Assembly: GCA_900618425.1 (NCBI GenBank)
Contig: UZAN01000006.1
Location: forward strand, 1 to 27,809
Reading direction: 5' to 3'
DNA from: Echinostoma caproni
Lineage: Eukaryota; Platyhelminthes; Trematoda; Plagiorchiida; Echinostomatidae
Length of the DNA: 27,809 nt
Part shown: in pieces, positions 19,481 through 27,809 of the stretch
How the letters are laid out: every line of letters starts with the position of its first letter
Numbering within the stretch: the first letter of the stretch is position 1
Notes under the pieces: model-generated
Database searches by the model: none
What the model saw: only the letters and a program-made list of their open reading frames with translations
Told to the model about the DNA's origin: nothing
Program-made: the position numbers and the translations under genes

Positions 19481-19752
19481 ACGGATGGGCTGCTTTCTAC
19501 GATGTGATAATTTCTGTTTTGGGAGACCTGTGGAAGGATGTTTATGTAACTCCAGAAATGCAGAGAGAACCGTGCTGAACCCATTGTTTTCTACTGTTTT
19601 CTATATGACTGGACTACGCGTAGTATCGATCCTGCGGATCACGTAGCGCGCCGTGAGACGGTCTACTAGTATCGTCCTACCGCATCGAACACGAGGTTGG
19701 AATACCGAAGGAACTCAATGCCAATAATAGATTGTTGGAAGTCTAGGATAAC

Positions 19753-19791
19753 GAATTATAGTAATTGTAGTAGTAGTAGTAGTAGTAGTAC

Positions 19792-19824
<33 letters not shown>

Positions 19825-20300
19825 CACGCAATGAACACGAAACCCGAATCACGGAATGCGAACCACAGAATACGAGTCTTTGACTAGCAGTCACGGACGT
19901 CACGTGAGCACTGGACCACACTGGCACTTGCACGCAATATCCGACATCCGAGACGCGAGGAAAAGGCCCCAGGAGTAGTAGTAGTTCGTTTGTTGAAATA
20001 AATAAGGGAGATTAAATAATATAATAAATATGTACAGAACAAACTCATTGGTCATCCGGGCTTCTGCCAATCGCGTTCCAGTATTTCTGGCGTTGTTCTT
20101 CTTCTGTCTGGGCCTCACGGTTTCGGATTGGCTGGTACAATCTACCTCTGGTTTGTAATCCAGAAGCAGTGACACATACGCTCTTTGCTGACGTCACCCG
20201 AGAAGCTTGAGTCATCACAGTTGTAAGGTGTCGCTCCAGGGTATGCGCAATGTCGTAGACCCGGATCACCACACGAATAAGCCTTGGAAACTACGGCGAA
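19753..20300 (-). mobile_element. Retroelement 3' tail, copy 2 (minus strand)
   Basis: This is the opposite-strand partner of 18155-18620 and is better preserved. Read on the minus strand it contains a short open frame (20272-20045) ending QRQKYWNAIGRSPDDQ, then A/T-rich sequence, CTCCTGGGGCCTTTTCC and a CACGTGACGTCCGTGAC region, and ends in a long (CTA)n tract. No RT or endonuclease is attached in this window, so this is a 5'-truncated copy. I do not know the parent family. Confidence 0.6.
19767..19824 (+). repeat. (GTA)n microsatellite at a retroelement 3' end
   Basis: 58 bases of GTA repeats with one interruption (CTAG). On the minus strand it is the (TAC)n tail of the retroelement copy ending at 19753, so it probably grew from that element's own 3' tail. 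Confidence 0.9.
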
Positions 20301-21339
20301 TTCTGAGGTTCAGTATGAGCCCATCGTATGTTTTGACTTAGATTCGACTCGCTGCGACTAACTCTGTTATCTATGCACGGCTTTGGTCGACCGAATGCGG
20401 ACGGACTGCGCTGACCCGTGTGCCCGTATCCACTAGAAACTGCATTCCCGTTGTCTCGCCCGTGACTTACGATAGACCATTTGGTTTGGCTAGGCTTACC
20501 ATGGATGACGCCTGGGCCGCTTAGCTTAGGCGGTTTCCGGTCGGTTGCCTCCGGTTACGTAAGGTTTTCCGAAAGTGTACCTTGATTGGTTGGTGAAGTG
20601 TGTACACTGACATCATCGGATGCTTCTGAGAGTTAACCTAGGGTTGGTAAACTCATGAAAAATCAAAGAAAAGTCATGACATTCGGGGAGTGCTTGCATC
20701 CAAGAAATGCGCTTATCTGTTGGCCGGAAGCCTGGTCTCTCCATTAACTGAAAAGATATGTGGGTGTATGCACAGTGTTATCTTCTAGCAATATTCCGTG
20801 GAGTGGCTGTTTAAGATGGTTATCCTCCGGCATGCTTAACCGACTTATGATCGCATATTTCAGTATCGTATCGTTTGGGGGCCACAAACTACCACCCGAC
20901 AACGAGGTCACATGAAACGAGAGATGTGGCACAGTTTGCGTGAACTTCTAAACCTGGTTGATGACCCTAGCTAGTCGAAAAGTGGGCTTCGAATTGAGTA
21001 AACCAAAACTACGGGACTTCAGGGATGAACTCTGTAAATGCAGTCTGAAACCAGCTACGGTTTGCATTTATTAGACTGATAGCTAGCTTATACAAATGCA
21101 CACACACATACCAAGGTCTTAATCACCTTCGGGGATTCTTTCACACAGTCAATTATCAGTGCATAATGAACGTCTTTCCGAGTGTGGTCTGACCCCTGAA
21201 GTCTCGAGTGTACTAAACGACTATTTCTCCCGTAGTATCCACTCCTCAATCAGTGGTTTCACTCCCCTACACTCCACCCCATCCTCAAAAAAGAGATTTA
21301 CCATTGACTCTTTCTCCCGGCCTACCTGTTACCTCTAGC
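20301..21339. other. Gene-less stretch
   Basis: No gene or clear element recognised. The 5' continuation of the minus-strand retroelement tail may reach into the first 100-200 bases. The minus-strand frame at 20744-20932 has no known motif. Confidence 0.4.
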
Positions 21340-21389
21340 CTTGATCGTAGTGATAATGGTAGGCTTTGGCGATCGAGTTATCGCCAATG
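21340..21389 (-). repeat. Core of repeat B, minus strand, with perfect 8-base hairpin
   Basis: On the minus strand this matches the core of repeat B (compare 26483-26540). It contains TTGGCGAT and ATCGCCAA, perfect inverted 8-mers separated by six bases (21366-21387). It lies just outside the left end of the Tc1/mariner-like element. Confidence 0.6.
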
Positions 21390-21432
21390 TCCCAGCAACT
21401 GCGTTGAGCACGCTTCATCCATGATCCACATA

Positions 21433-21723
21433 CAGTGCGATTGCATCATCATCATTTCACATTGCCTTGGCCCTCTCACCCGTGACCTAAAACAAGCAAC
21501 TTCCCTCTGACCTTCTCTGCGATCTGATTGGGTCATTCTCCGTGATTTACGGCCCCAACACGAGAGACAGTCCGATTACCTGCTTGAGCTTTTCGTAATG
21601 CTCTTGCTGTCACGTCCGTGGTGATGATACTCCTGTTATATAGTCCAGGTTCACTGGGTCCGCGTAAGACTCGCCACTGTAAACAAGGTGTGGTTGCTCA
21701 CTCGGGTAAGCTGGGCAAGCACC
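21433..21723 (-). repeat. Left terminal inverted repeat of the Tc1/mariner-type element
   Basis: The outer end reads CAGTGCGATTGCATC, directly after TA at 21431-21432. Read inwards it matches the right arm base by base with small gaps, including GTGACAGCAAGAGCATTACG and CACACCTTGTTTACAG. A TATA-like TATATAAC lies within it. Confidence 0.8.
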
Positions 21724-21749
21724 AAGTCCCTTGTTGTGGCTGAATCATC

Positions 21750-21780
21750 CGACCGATCGATAAATGAACCCGATCGGTCG
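21750..21780. repeat. Perfect 10-base inverted repeat
   Basis: CGACCGATCG at 21750-21759 and CGATCGGTCG at 21771-21780 are exact reverse complements separated by 11 bases. The hairpin lies just inside the left arm of the transposon. No T-run follows, so it is not an obvious terminator. Confidence 0.85.
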
Positions 21781-22169
21781 TGTGGTTTTCGGGCCGGCAT
21801 AGGAGAAGGGTAAGTTCTAGATCCGATGCTGTCTAAGTGTTGGCAGAGAATCACCACAGGAGAATCAGTTGTAGAGCGATGCGCATGTGGGAAATTCGGG
21901 ATGGAGAAAGCTCAAGCGATGATGACACTGGGTCAACGCTGGACTCGTCTGAGATACACGCACTATTTTTCCATTCTTCTAAACGAGTTCGGTAAATGGA
22001 TAATCGTAATAAAACTTTCATTTTGTCTTGAAGTACAGACTGCATTATCCACCGATATATGCCTACGCAAAACTCGTCTTGGTAGTTTCCCAACTGGGTG
22101 TTTTCGCGTAGAACGATTTTGCTGACTACGTCGGAGATTGAATTCTGGAGGAGAGAACAAATATTATGG

Positions 22170-22548
22170 AAAAATGCATATTTTTTAATAAAAGTTGTGC
22201 AATATATTTTCCATTCTGCTACTTACATAGCAAAATACGGCGAAGATAGTTTTCTTCCACCCTCAGAATAGTGGCAGTTGAAATACTTTCGTGCTGCTCG
22301 ACGACACTCTGTTTTAGGTCCTCGATCGTTCTCGATGTTCGGGAATAAACGGTTTGCTTTAAATATCCCCATAGAAAGAAATTCAAGGGAGACAAATCAG
22401 GTGATCTTGTAGGCCATTCCCTTTGGTCCTCTGCAGACAAACCGTTTGCAATTAAATTCCGAATCGAGAATACTTCCTCACCACCAAAGCATTGTGTGGC
22501 GGTGCACAGTCACGTTGGAACCGAACTATGGTGCCAACTTCGGTTTCT
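22170..22548 (-). pseudogene. Tc1/mariner-type transposase, C-terminal third, broken
   Basis: The minus strand reads IVRFQRDCAPPHNALVVRKY (the QQDGAPPH block, with the second catalytic aspartate kept), then in a shifted frame EWPTRSPDLSPLNFFLWGYL, which holds the third catalytic aspartate in SPDLSP and the FFLWGYLK signature. It goes on through TIEDLKQSV and ENYLRRILLC to a TAG at 22219. Translation past that stop still matches the family end (QNGKYIAQLL), so the stop is a mutation and not the true C-terminus. These signatures mark the DDE transposases of the IS630-Tc1-mariner superfamily. The first catalytic aspartate and the DNA-binding region are absent. The exact spacing between the two aspartates cannot be read because of the frameshift. 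Confidence 0.85.
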
Positions 22549-22579
22549 ATACGCTAGGCGGTTGGTACCACATTATCTA

Positions 22580-22875
22580 GGTGCTTACCTAGCTTACCCG
22601 AGGGAGAAACCACACCTTGTTTACAGCCGCGAGTCTCACGCAGGCCCAGTGAACTTCGACTGTATAACAGGTGTGTCATCACCACTGGACGTGACAGCAA
22701 GAGCATTACGAAAAGTACAAGCTGGTAATCAGACAGTCTGGTGTTGGGGTGAGGAGACCCGATTTCTACAAGTCTCGAAAACGGAACCAATCGGATCACA
22801 GAGATGGTCAGAGAGAATTTACTTGTTCGGGGTGAGACGGACAAGACAGTGTGAAACAATGGAGCGGTCGCACTG
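22580..22875 (+). repeat. Right terminal inverted repeat of the Tc1/mariner-type element
   Basis: This is the inverted partner of 21433-21723. Its outer end is CGGTCGCACTG at 22865-22875, the reverse complement of the left end with two or three changes, followed by CA where TA would be expected. Its inner edge begins only about 30 bases from the transposase fragment, which marks where the N-terminal coding part was lost. Confidence 0.8.
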
Positions 22876-22904
22876 CAGATCGCTCGGAGCAAACTGTAAG
22901 CAAT

Positions 22905-22968
22905 GAACTCGTCCCTGGTGATGGTTACTGTGGTTGTGTTAGCGTCAGTGTCCGAGCTATTACAACCA
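22905..22968 (-). repeat. Core of repeat B, minus strand, diverged
   Basis: The reverse complement contains TAGCTCGGACACTGACGC, then ACCACAGTAACCATCACC and AGGGACGAGTTCATTGC. This parallels the core of repeat B at 26483-26540 and the sequence after it. It lies about 30 bases outside the right end of the transposon. Confidence 0.5.
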
Positions 22969-23516
22969 ATTGTTTAATTTGTAGCACGCACGAAATGGTG
23001 AGTCAGTCTTCGTGCTTGACGGGTTGGACCCAAGTTAACTGTCTCTTGCAGATCGCACGCTTTCGCCGGTCCACCGAATCGACATCCGTCAGTGGGCTTG
23101 ACAGCAAACAAGACTGAGGTCTGCTTCATTTCAACACAAAGGGGTTTTCAAAAGACGGCGTAGGGCTAGAGAAAATGTGTGACCGATCGACCAATGAGAT
23201 TCGCTGTTCGGTAACGGATCGAACAACAGTGTTTATTTCTCAATTCAAAGTGACGGTTTTGCAAAGTGCTGGTTTCTCTGATCAAGAGGGCCCCATATCT
23301 ACCTGCGTTACGGTCAACGCACAGATGACAGGGAGATCGTGCGTATGCATGCGTAGCAGAGCCTGTTTTCAGTTACTCAAATGTCTACGCCATTTTAAGA
23401 TTGATTTAAGAAACTATAACTTGGATTCGCGAAAACGTCACTTTGAATTGAGAAAGAAACGCAGTGGTTTGGATCCGCTTTCGTTCAGCACATCCCATTG
23501 GTTAGTTGATCAAAAG

Positions 23517-24060
23517 TTTTTTCTACCCTCGGATTGACCACTTGTCTTCCCACGCTCTTTCTGTGTTGAATTGAGGCAGACCGCAGTGGTGCATGTTGTC
23601 GATCTTGCTTACAGACAACGGTGGGCCGCTGAGGGCGTGCGAGACAGCTAAGCTGGAACCAACTCAATAAGCACGAAGGGTAATGCACTATTTCGAGCGC
23701 GCTACAGTTAGGGCACAGTTAGTCATAGTGGTGCGGACATTGACGATAGCTCAGTCGACATCGGTTACTACAGTAACTAGGACAAGAGACAAATACAGTT
23801 CTTACGGTGTAGTCCGAGCGATGCACTTTTGAGTACGTGGATCATTCGAACAGCAAAATGTATTGATGTTTGCCTTGGGTTATTGATATGACCTTTGGTG
23901 ACTGGGCTGCTGGTCATCAGTGGCCTGGCAACCATGATCAGTTATGCCTCAACTGCTTATTTCTTGCTACGCCCGTAGAACTGAACGAAACAGAACGCAG
24001 TCCATTCATTTGAAAATGATTTTTTGAGGTTAAAAGCCGATAATCATTGTCCGAAAAGCA
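23517..24060 (+). repeat. Repeat B, copy 1
   Basis: About 540 bases that align end to end with 26261-26773 on the same strand. Shared blocks include ATTTGTCTTCCCAC-like, GCGCGCTACAG, ACATTGACGATAGCTCAGTC, GGTGACTGGGCT, GTTATGCCTCAACTG-like and GAACGAAACAGAACGCAGTC. No protein is encoded by the shared parts. The element type is not recognised. Its core (23738-23790) is present in shorter copies at 21340, 22905 and 27101. Confidence 0.75.
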
Positions 24061-24451
24061 TAACATAATCGATTGGTGTCTTGTTCCAGCCGCTTGAGGT
24101 GCTTATGGTTGCTATTTCATCATGCTACGCTACGGAGGTAAGCCATAACTCGCTCGTGATGCCCTAGTTTCAGCGGAGCATGCCGGATTTGAATTTTCAG
24201 GGGGAGGGGGATGAAAATAAACACGTACACACAACATGAGATGCGTACACGTACTAACAAGGTAAACCATCAAGACATGTCATGGCGGTTGGAGTGTGTG
24301 ACCGAGGCACGTCTCACAATCCCCGCATTCCCGCCTTCGCGCTTTGACGGGAGGCAGAGAAATCTGTGGTGCATGATGGTCATCCAGACATCGCTGAGAG
24401 GCCTGAACAGAACATGGGATTGTCACAGCCGATGAGGTCAATGCGGCTGCC
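24061..24451. other. Gene-less stretch
   Basis: No gene recognised. It contains a G-rich patch (GGGGGAGGGGG) at 24200-24210. The open frame at 24211-24435 has no known motif. Confidence 0.4.
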
Positions 24452-24493
24452 TGAAATGATACTCAGACAACTTGAAATGATACCCGGACAACT
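24452..24493 (+). repeat. 21-base tandem repeat, two units plus a partial third
   Basis: TGAAATGATACTCAGACAACT is followed directly by the same 21 bases with two changes, then by TGAAGTG. It abuts the isolated transposon end at 24513-24615. Confidence 0.85.
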
Positions 24494-24512
24494 TGAAGTG
24501 TAAAACATATAG

Positions 24513-24615
24513 AAACGGGAATATTCCCCAATCCGATCACAGAAAGGGTCAGAGGGAATTTACTTGTTTTAGGTGAAAGGGAAAAGACGATTGAAATGAT
24601 GGAGCAACCGCACTG
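24513..24615 (+). repeat. Third copy of the Tc1/mariner terminal sequence (solo end)
   Basis: These 103 bases match the outer 100 bases of the transposon's terminal repeat (shared GGGAATTTACTTGTTTTAGG-like block). They end in CCGCACTG followed by TA at 24616-24617, the same terminus as at 21433 with the expected TA target. No partner in opposite orientation was found nearby, so this is a solo or truncated end. Confidence 0.75.
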
Positions 24616-24617
24616 TA

Positions 24618-26260
24618 TTACACCCCTGGGGGGAGGCTGTGCATTAGTTGACCTAACCGCGATTAGGATCGGGTAGATAACCATAATATACTGTATTTTC
24701 ATAGTTTGATCCGATCAAAACCAGATGGAATAACACAAATTACCCCTAAATAATTCTAATGGCCGTTTGATGCCTTAACCACGAAACAGCTTGTTTCACT
24801 TATCGGACCATTCATTCAAACAGAGAATAATTGATGCGCACCAGACCGCCCAACCACGTGTCCTTCCAAATGGTGTTCATTCGAGGTCCGTTGGTTACCA
24901 TCCGAGTAAGAAAGACTGTTTCATAGGTTTCTTCAACATTTCCATATTGTTATCGAACACAAGGAATGGTACTGCTAGGATGATCGTGACGACACTAACG
25001 AAAGAATTTCGTCGGATGCACTTCGGCTAAATATTTTTGACTGACAAGTCGTTCGAGCCATCTGGTGCAACTCAAAAATAACCAACCCGACCAACATTCC
25101 ATCATCTTTGTTGTTAGTGAAAGGTGGCTTCAAAGTAACCGAGAAATCTTGTGAATAATGATGACTAAATATTTGATGAGATACGATAGGCGCGCTACAT
25201 TTTGTCCCTCTCGGGATTATTTTGCTAGTTAGATTTTATGCTGCAAACGTCCAAATAATAACGGCTTAGGAAGGGACGCCAAGAATATGTAGCGACTATC
25301 GAGTGATGTTAAATATGAAGCTTCTGCAACGCACTCCGTGAACTTGTGGGCAATGGAGATAGCTTAAATCAACTCTACGCATGCTGCGGATTGTTCGAAC
25401 AAGCACCAATTGCTCGCACAACAAACGACACTGTTTTACATGGAAACCGCCTAATTCTTCACAGTAATGAGGGTATGAAAACCCTAAGCAGGAAACTGGG
25501 TAACTTGGGTAGCGTTAGGTTACCTGGACGGAACCTAGAGATCATGGTATCCGCCGTTTAGAAACTCTGAGTGTTAAGGCTGAGGGTCGTTTCACGTGTA
25601 TGCCCAAATGCTACCCATCTACCGAATACCCTACTAATCCATGGTGTAACTGGGCTCCTGCTTCCGCTATTGTGTGAGACAACTGTATCGATTCATTCCC
25701 ACGATAACACATTTGTGCCCATTCGATTCTTGGTGTCACAAAACACTCAGTCTACTTTGGGATTGAGGGTAATGCGAAAGCTGAGGCATTCCTTATCTTT
25801 ACATACGAGTGAATCGAAATCCTATACTAATGAAGAAAACCGTGAACTGCTGATATCGTAAACCGAGCAATACATTCCATATGTTCATTGCTGGCCAACA
25901 ACGGTGCAGTGCATATGCCTCGCGACTTTAGTGACTGATGAAGCTCATAGCGTGATGTTATAAGGTGATTTGCGAAGTATAGCATTGAAATATGAATTTG
26001 AGAAACTGCCACGGTCATTCCACGTTGATTTGCATAAATATCAACCTTGAATTGAAAGCGAAACCTTGCGGTTGAATTCGCTACCACTCGAGGTCCCTCG
26101 TTGGTCATCTAACGCTATCATATTCTTGCTCGCAATGGGTTTTTGTTTTTGTGTACCGCCTTGACACAGTTTGGTGTTTCCGTCCCCCACTTCCACCGTA
26201 TTGTCGCTGAAAATTCACTCTTCCGGTACCTAAAGCTTGGTTTGACTTAAAGTGATCCCG
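24618..26260. other. Gene-less stretch
   Basis: Open frames at 24791-25030, 25346-25561 and 25571-25861 (plus) show no motif I recognise. The last two are in nearby positions and could be pieces of one decayed protein, but nothing supports a function. Confidence 0.4.
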
Positions 26261-26773
26261 TTTTTTCCACCACCCCACCTCCGATTGAACATTTGTCTTC
26301 CCACACCCCGAATAAGAATGTGGTAGACCTCAATCTTGCATCTTGTCGAGCACGCTGATGGACTTCGATTAGGTGTGATTTGCGCGGTCAGCTAAGGTGG
26401 TCCTAACTTGATACGAACAAAGGGGTGACGCATTGATCCCCGCGCGCTACAGCCTAGGCACGACTGGACTTAGTCGCTAGAGCATTGACGATAGCTCAGT
26501 CGCCAAAGGTTGCCACGGTAACTACGACCAAGGACGAGTTAAGTGCCTACAGCATACACCAAGCACGTTGGTCGGACTTATTGAGGTGAGCATTGGTGAC
26601 TGGGCTATTTTTCGCGAACGGCGTAGCAACCACAACCAGTCATGCCTCAACTGTAATTCAACTTTTAGTGACTCAGTAACCAGTAGAATTGAACGAAACA
26701 GAACGCAGTCGACTATAGTTTGGTAAAGAGATAGTTTTGAATTTAAAAGCGGACAGTCGTTGTTAGAAAAAGC
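26261..26773 (+). repeat. Repeat B, copy 2
   Basis: This is the second long copy of repeat B, in the same orientation as 23517-24060. Within it, the core (ATAGCTCAGTCGCCAA near 26490-26505) and TTGGTGACTGGGCTAT near 26594-26609 are imperfect inverted repeats about 90 bases apart, so the single strand can fold back. Copy 1 has the same inverted pair. The function and class are unknown. Confidence 0.75.
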
Positions 26774-27100
26774 ACTATTGGATGACGAACACCCAAAATT
26801 TTTACATTACACTGGACAATTATTTTCCACAGGTTCGCGGTTAGCAAGCAGAATGAGCAAACAAGTAGTAACAACTGTGGGTGCACTATGAACGGATTGT
26901 CCCGATTTGCCAACAGAGATGCAAGATGATTAGACGGAAACGCACATCGGGACTTTCTTTATTGGATTTAGTTATCAACATGAAACAACACAATGCACTT
27001 AGTGTATGTTGTATTCTTCCTCGAAGCCCAATTCTGGGTGAAACTATGGAGACAAAATTCCTGTGGTTAAATATCATGACAAAATTTAGTTAAATGTTGT
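26774..27100. other. Gene-less stretch
   Basis: Overlapping open frames on both strands at 26881-27093 match nothing known to me. Confidence 0.4.
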
Positions 27101-27155
27101 AACCGTAGTTATTGTGGTCAACCTTCAGCGATTGAGCTGTCCGAGTTCGTCAGTG
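27101..27155 (-). repeat. Core of repeat B, minus strand, diverged
   Basis: The reverse complement carries AGCTCAATCGCTGAAGGTTG followed by ACCACAATAACTACGG, which aligns with AGCTCAGTCGCCAAAGGTTG and CCACGGTAACTACG in repeat B copy 2. Confidence 0.5.
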
Positions 27156-27809
27156 CCCCGACAACCGCAACCAGTAGTAGCATGACTTTTGCCTGTCATG
27201 ATAACAAACATTGCTCGAAAAGTGTAACGAACTTCTGTGCCCCCTGATGAGACTTCGAAGCTTTTTTCCTACGTCTTTGATGAACAGTTGCGCGAAAAAG
27301 TTTCACTTATGTGAACTCTCATTTTTGACTAGATTATGGATTCCACCATAGCAATAAATACTTTGGTTATACCCTTGTGTAGCAATGTATGTTCGATGAA
27401 AAGATCGTTTCATTATCAAAAATCCATTCAGTATTAAAAAGCATGGTTTTTACAACTTGTTTTAATTATTTATTTATTTCCAACCCCATTAATTATGAAC
27501 TAGCGAGGTTCAGATTCGTATTTGTTGTCTTATTTGATGGCTGACATGAAGGGGGAAGTGATTCGGAGCATTATTGATTAGGCTTAAGAAAATGGATCAA
27601 CATCACTGCCTGACCGTTCTAGGAAGTATGGATATGTCGTCTTTGATAGTGTAAAGCCTGTATAATCGCAGTTAGGCGAGGTGAAATACAGTAAGGTCGA
27701 CTAGAGAAGAGGGTAGGTTACTGGTGTGTTGTGATGAATGCAGAACCACTGTCATATAAGATGTAAATATCAAGGGGTAATTCAGAGGATATCTATATCA
27801 AGTAGATAA
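27156..27809. other. Gene-less stretch
   Basis: No gene or element recognised to the window end. An A/T-rich patch (TTTAATTATTTATTTATTT) lies near 27460-27480. Confidence 0.45.

Larger units (their letters stand above)
21433..22875 (-). mobile_element. Internally deleted Tc1/mariner-type transposon with long terminal inverted repeats
   Basis: The two ends (21433-21723 and 22580-22875) are inverted copies of each other over about 295 bases, roughly 80% identical by eye. Both end in CAGTGCG followed by a pyrimidine/GC block; the left end is flanked by TA and the right by CA, close to the TA target of this superfamily. Between them, on the minus strand, lies the C-terminal third of a transposase (22548-22170). 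The N-terminal two thirds are missing. The total of 1,443 bases is in the normal size range. I infer one old element that lost its middle; an alternative is an unrelated repeat pair that happens to flank a transposase fragment. Confidence 0.65.

Noticed and set aside
19767..19824. Regular repeat that might suggest a CRISPR array
   Set aside because: It is a plain trinucleotide microsatellite without spacers, at the end of a retroelement in a eukaryotic genome.
22580..22875. The transposon arms as LTRs of a retrovirus-like element (they hold a TATA-like TATATAAC)
   Set aside because: The arms are inverted, not direct, relative to each other, lack TG...CA ends and a primer-binding site, and enclose a DDE transposase fragment.
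23175..23537. 120-codon plus-strand frame
   Set aside because: No domain or family resemblance, it runs into repeat B copy 1, and frames of this length occur by chance in this window.
27244..27262. CTGATGA followed by a small hairpin, hammerhead-like
   Set aside because: No GAAA follows the hairpin and there is no cleavage triplet with a matching stem I; the same holds for the CTGATGA strings near 5472, 7044 and 25936.

Overview
The window looks like nuclear DNA of a flatworm, most likely a digenean trematode (fluke). It has one spliced protein-coding gene end and is otherwise dominated by decayed retrotransposons and DNA transposons. There is no operon structure, no bacterial gene, no rRNA and no intact tRNA. 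Two points favour a fluke: two tRNA-derived SINE copies carry a hammerhead ribozyme of the kind known from the schistosome Sm-alpha repeats, and there are three long multiply broken LINE remnants. Base composition (roughly 40-45% GC by eye) is richer than I would expect for Schistosoma, so I do not name a genus.

Layout. 1-3530: no gene recognised. 3531-5500 (minus): LINE remnant A, endonuclease plus nearly full reverse transcriptase (RT). 6674-8188 (plus): the last two exons of a gene ending in an SH3 domain, most like the C-terminal SH3 of ASAP-type ArfGAPs; a 1,017-base intron with consensus splice sites splits the SH3 domain. 9075-11956 (minus): LINE remnant B, ORF1-like region, a stub of endonuclease, and RT. 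12974-13674: two unidentified overlapping open frames. 15971-16478: a hammerhead-ribozyme SINE with a shorter inverted piece of the same SINE. 16852-19480 (plus): LINE remnant C, interrupted by about 750 bases holding a retroelement tail and a second ribozyme SINE. 19753-20300 (minus): a second copy of that retroelement tail, in opposite orientation.

21433-22875 reads as an internally deleted Tc1/mariner-type element of about 1.44 kb with unusually long (about 295-base) terminal inverted repeats, TA-like flanks and a broken C-terminal third of a transposase. A third copy of its terminal sequence lies at 24513-24615. From 21.3 to 27.2 kb a second, unrecognised repeat recurs: two long direct copies (23517-24060 and 26261-26773) and several shorter copies of its core in both orientations.

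How the parts relate. The SH3 gene is the only likely host gene. Its upstream exons are not visible, so LINE A may lie antisense in one of its introns. The SINEs have Pol III-type promoter boxes but no proteins and would have relied on LINEs for mobility. Every LINE and transposase seen here is broken. The best candidates for function are the SH3 exons and the hammerhead motif at 18736-18780, whose catalytic core and stem I are intact. All calls are by reading the sequence; no database search was possible.
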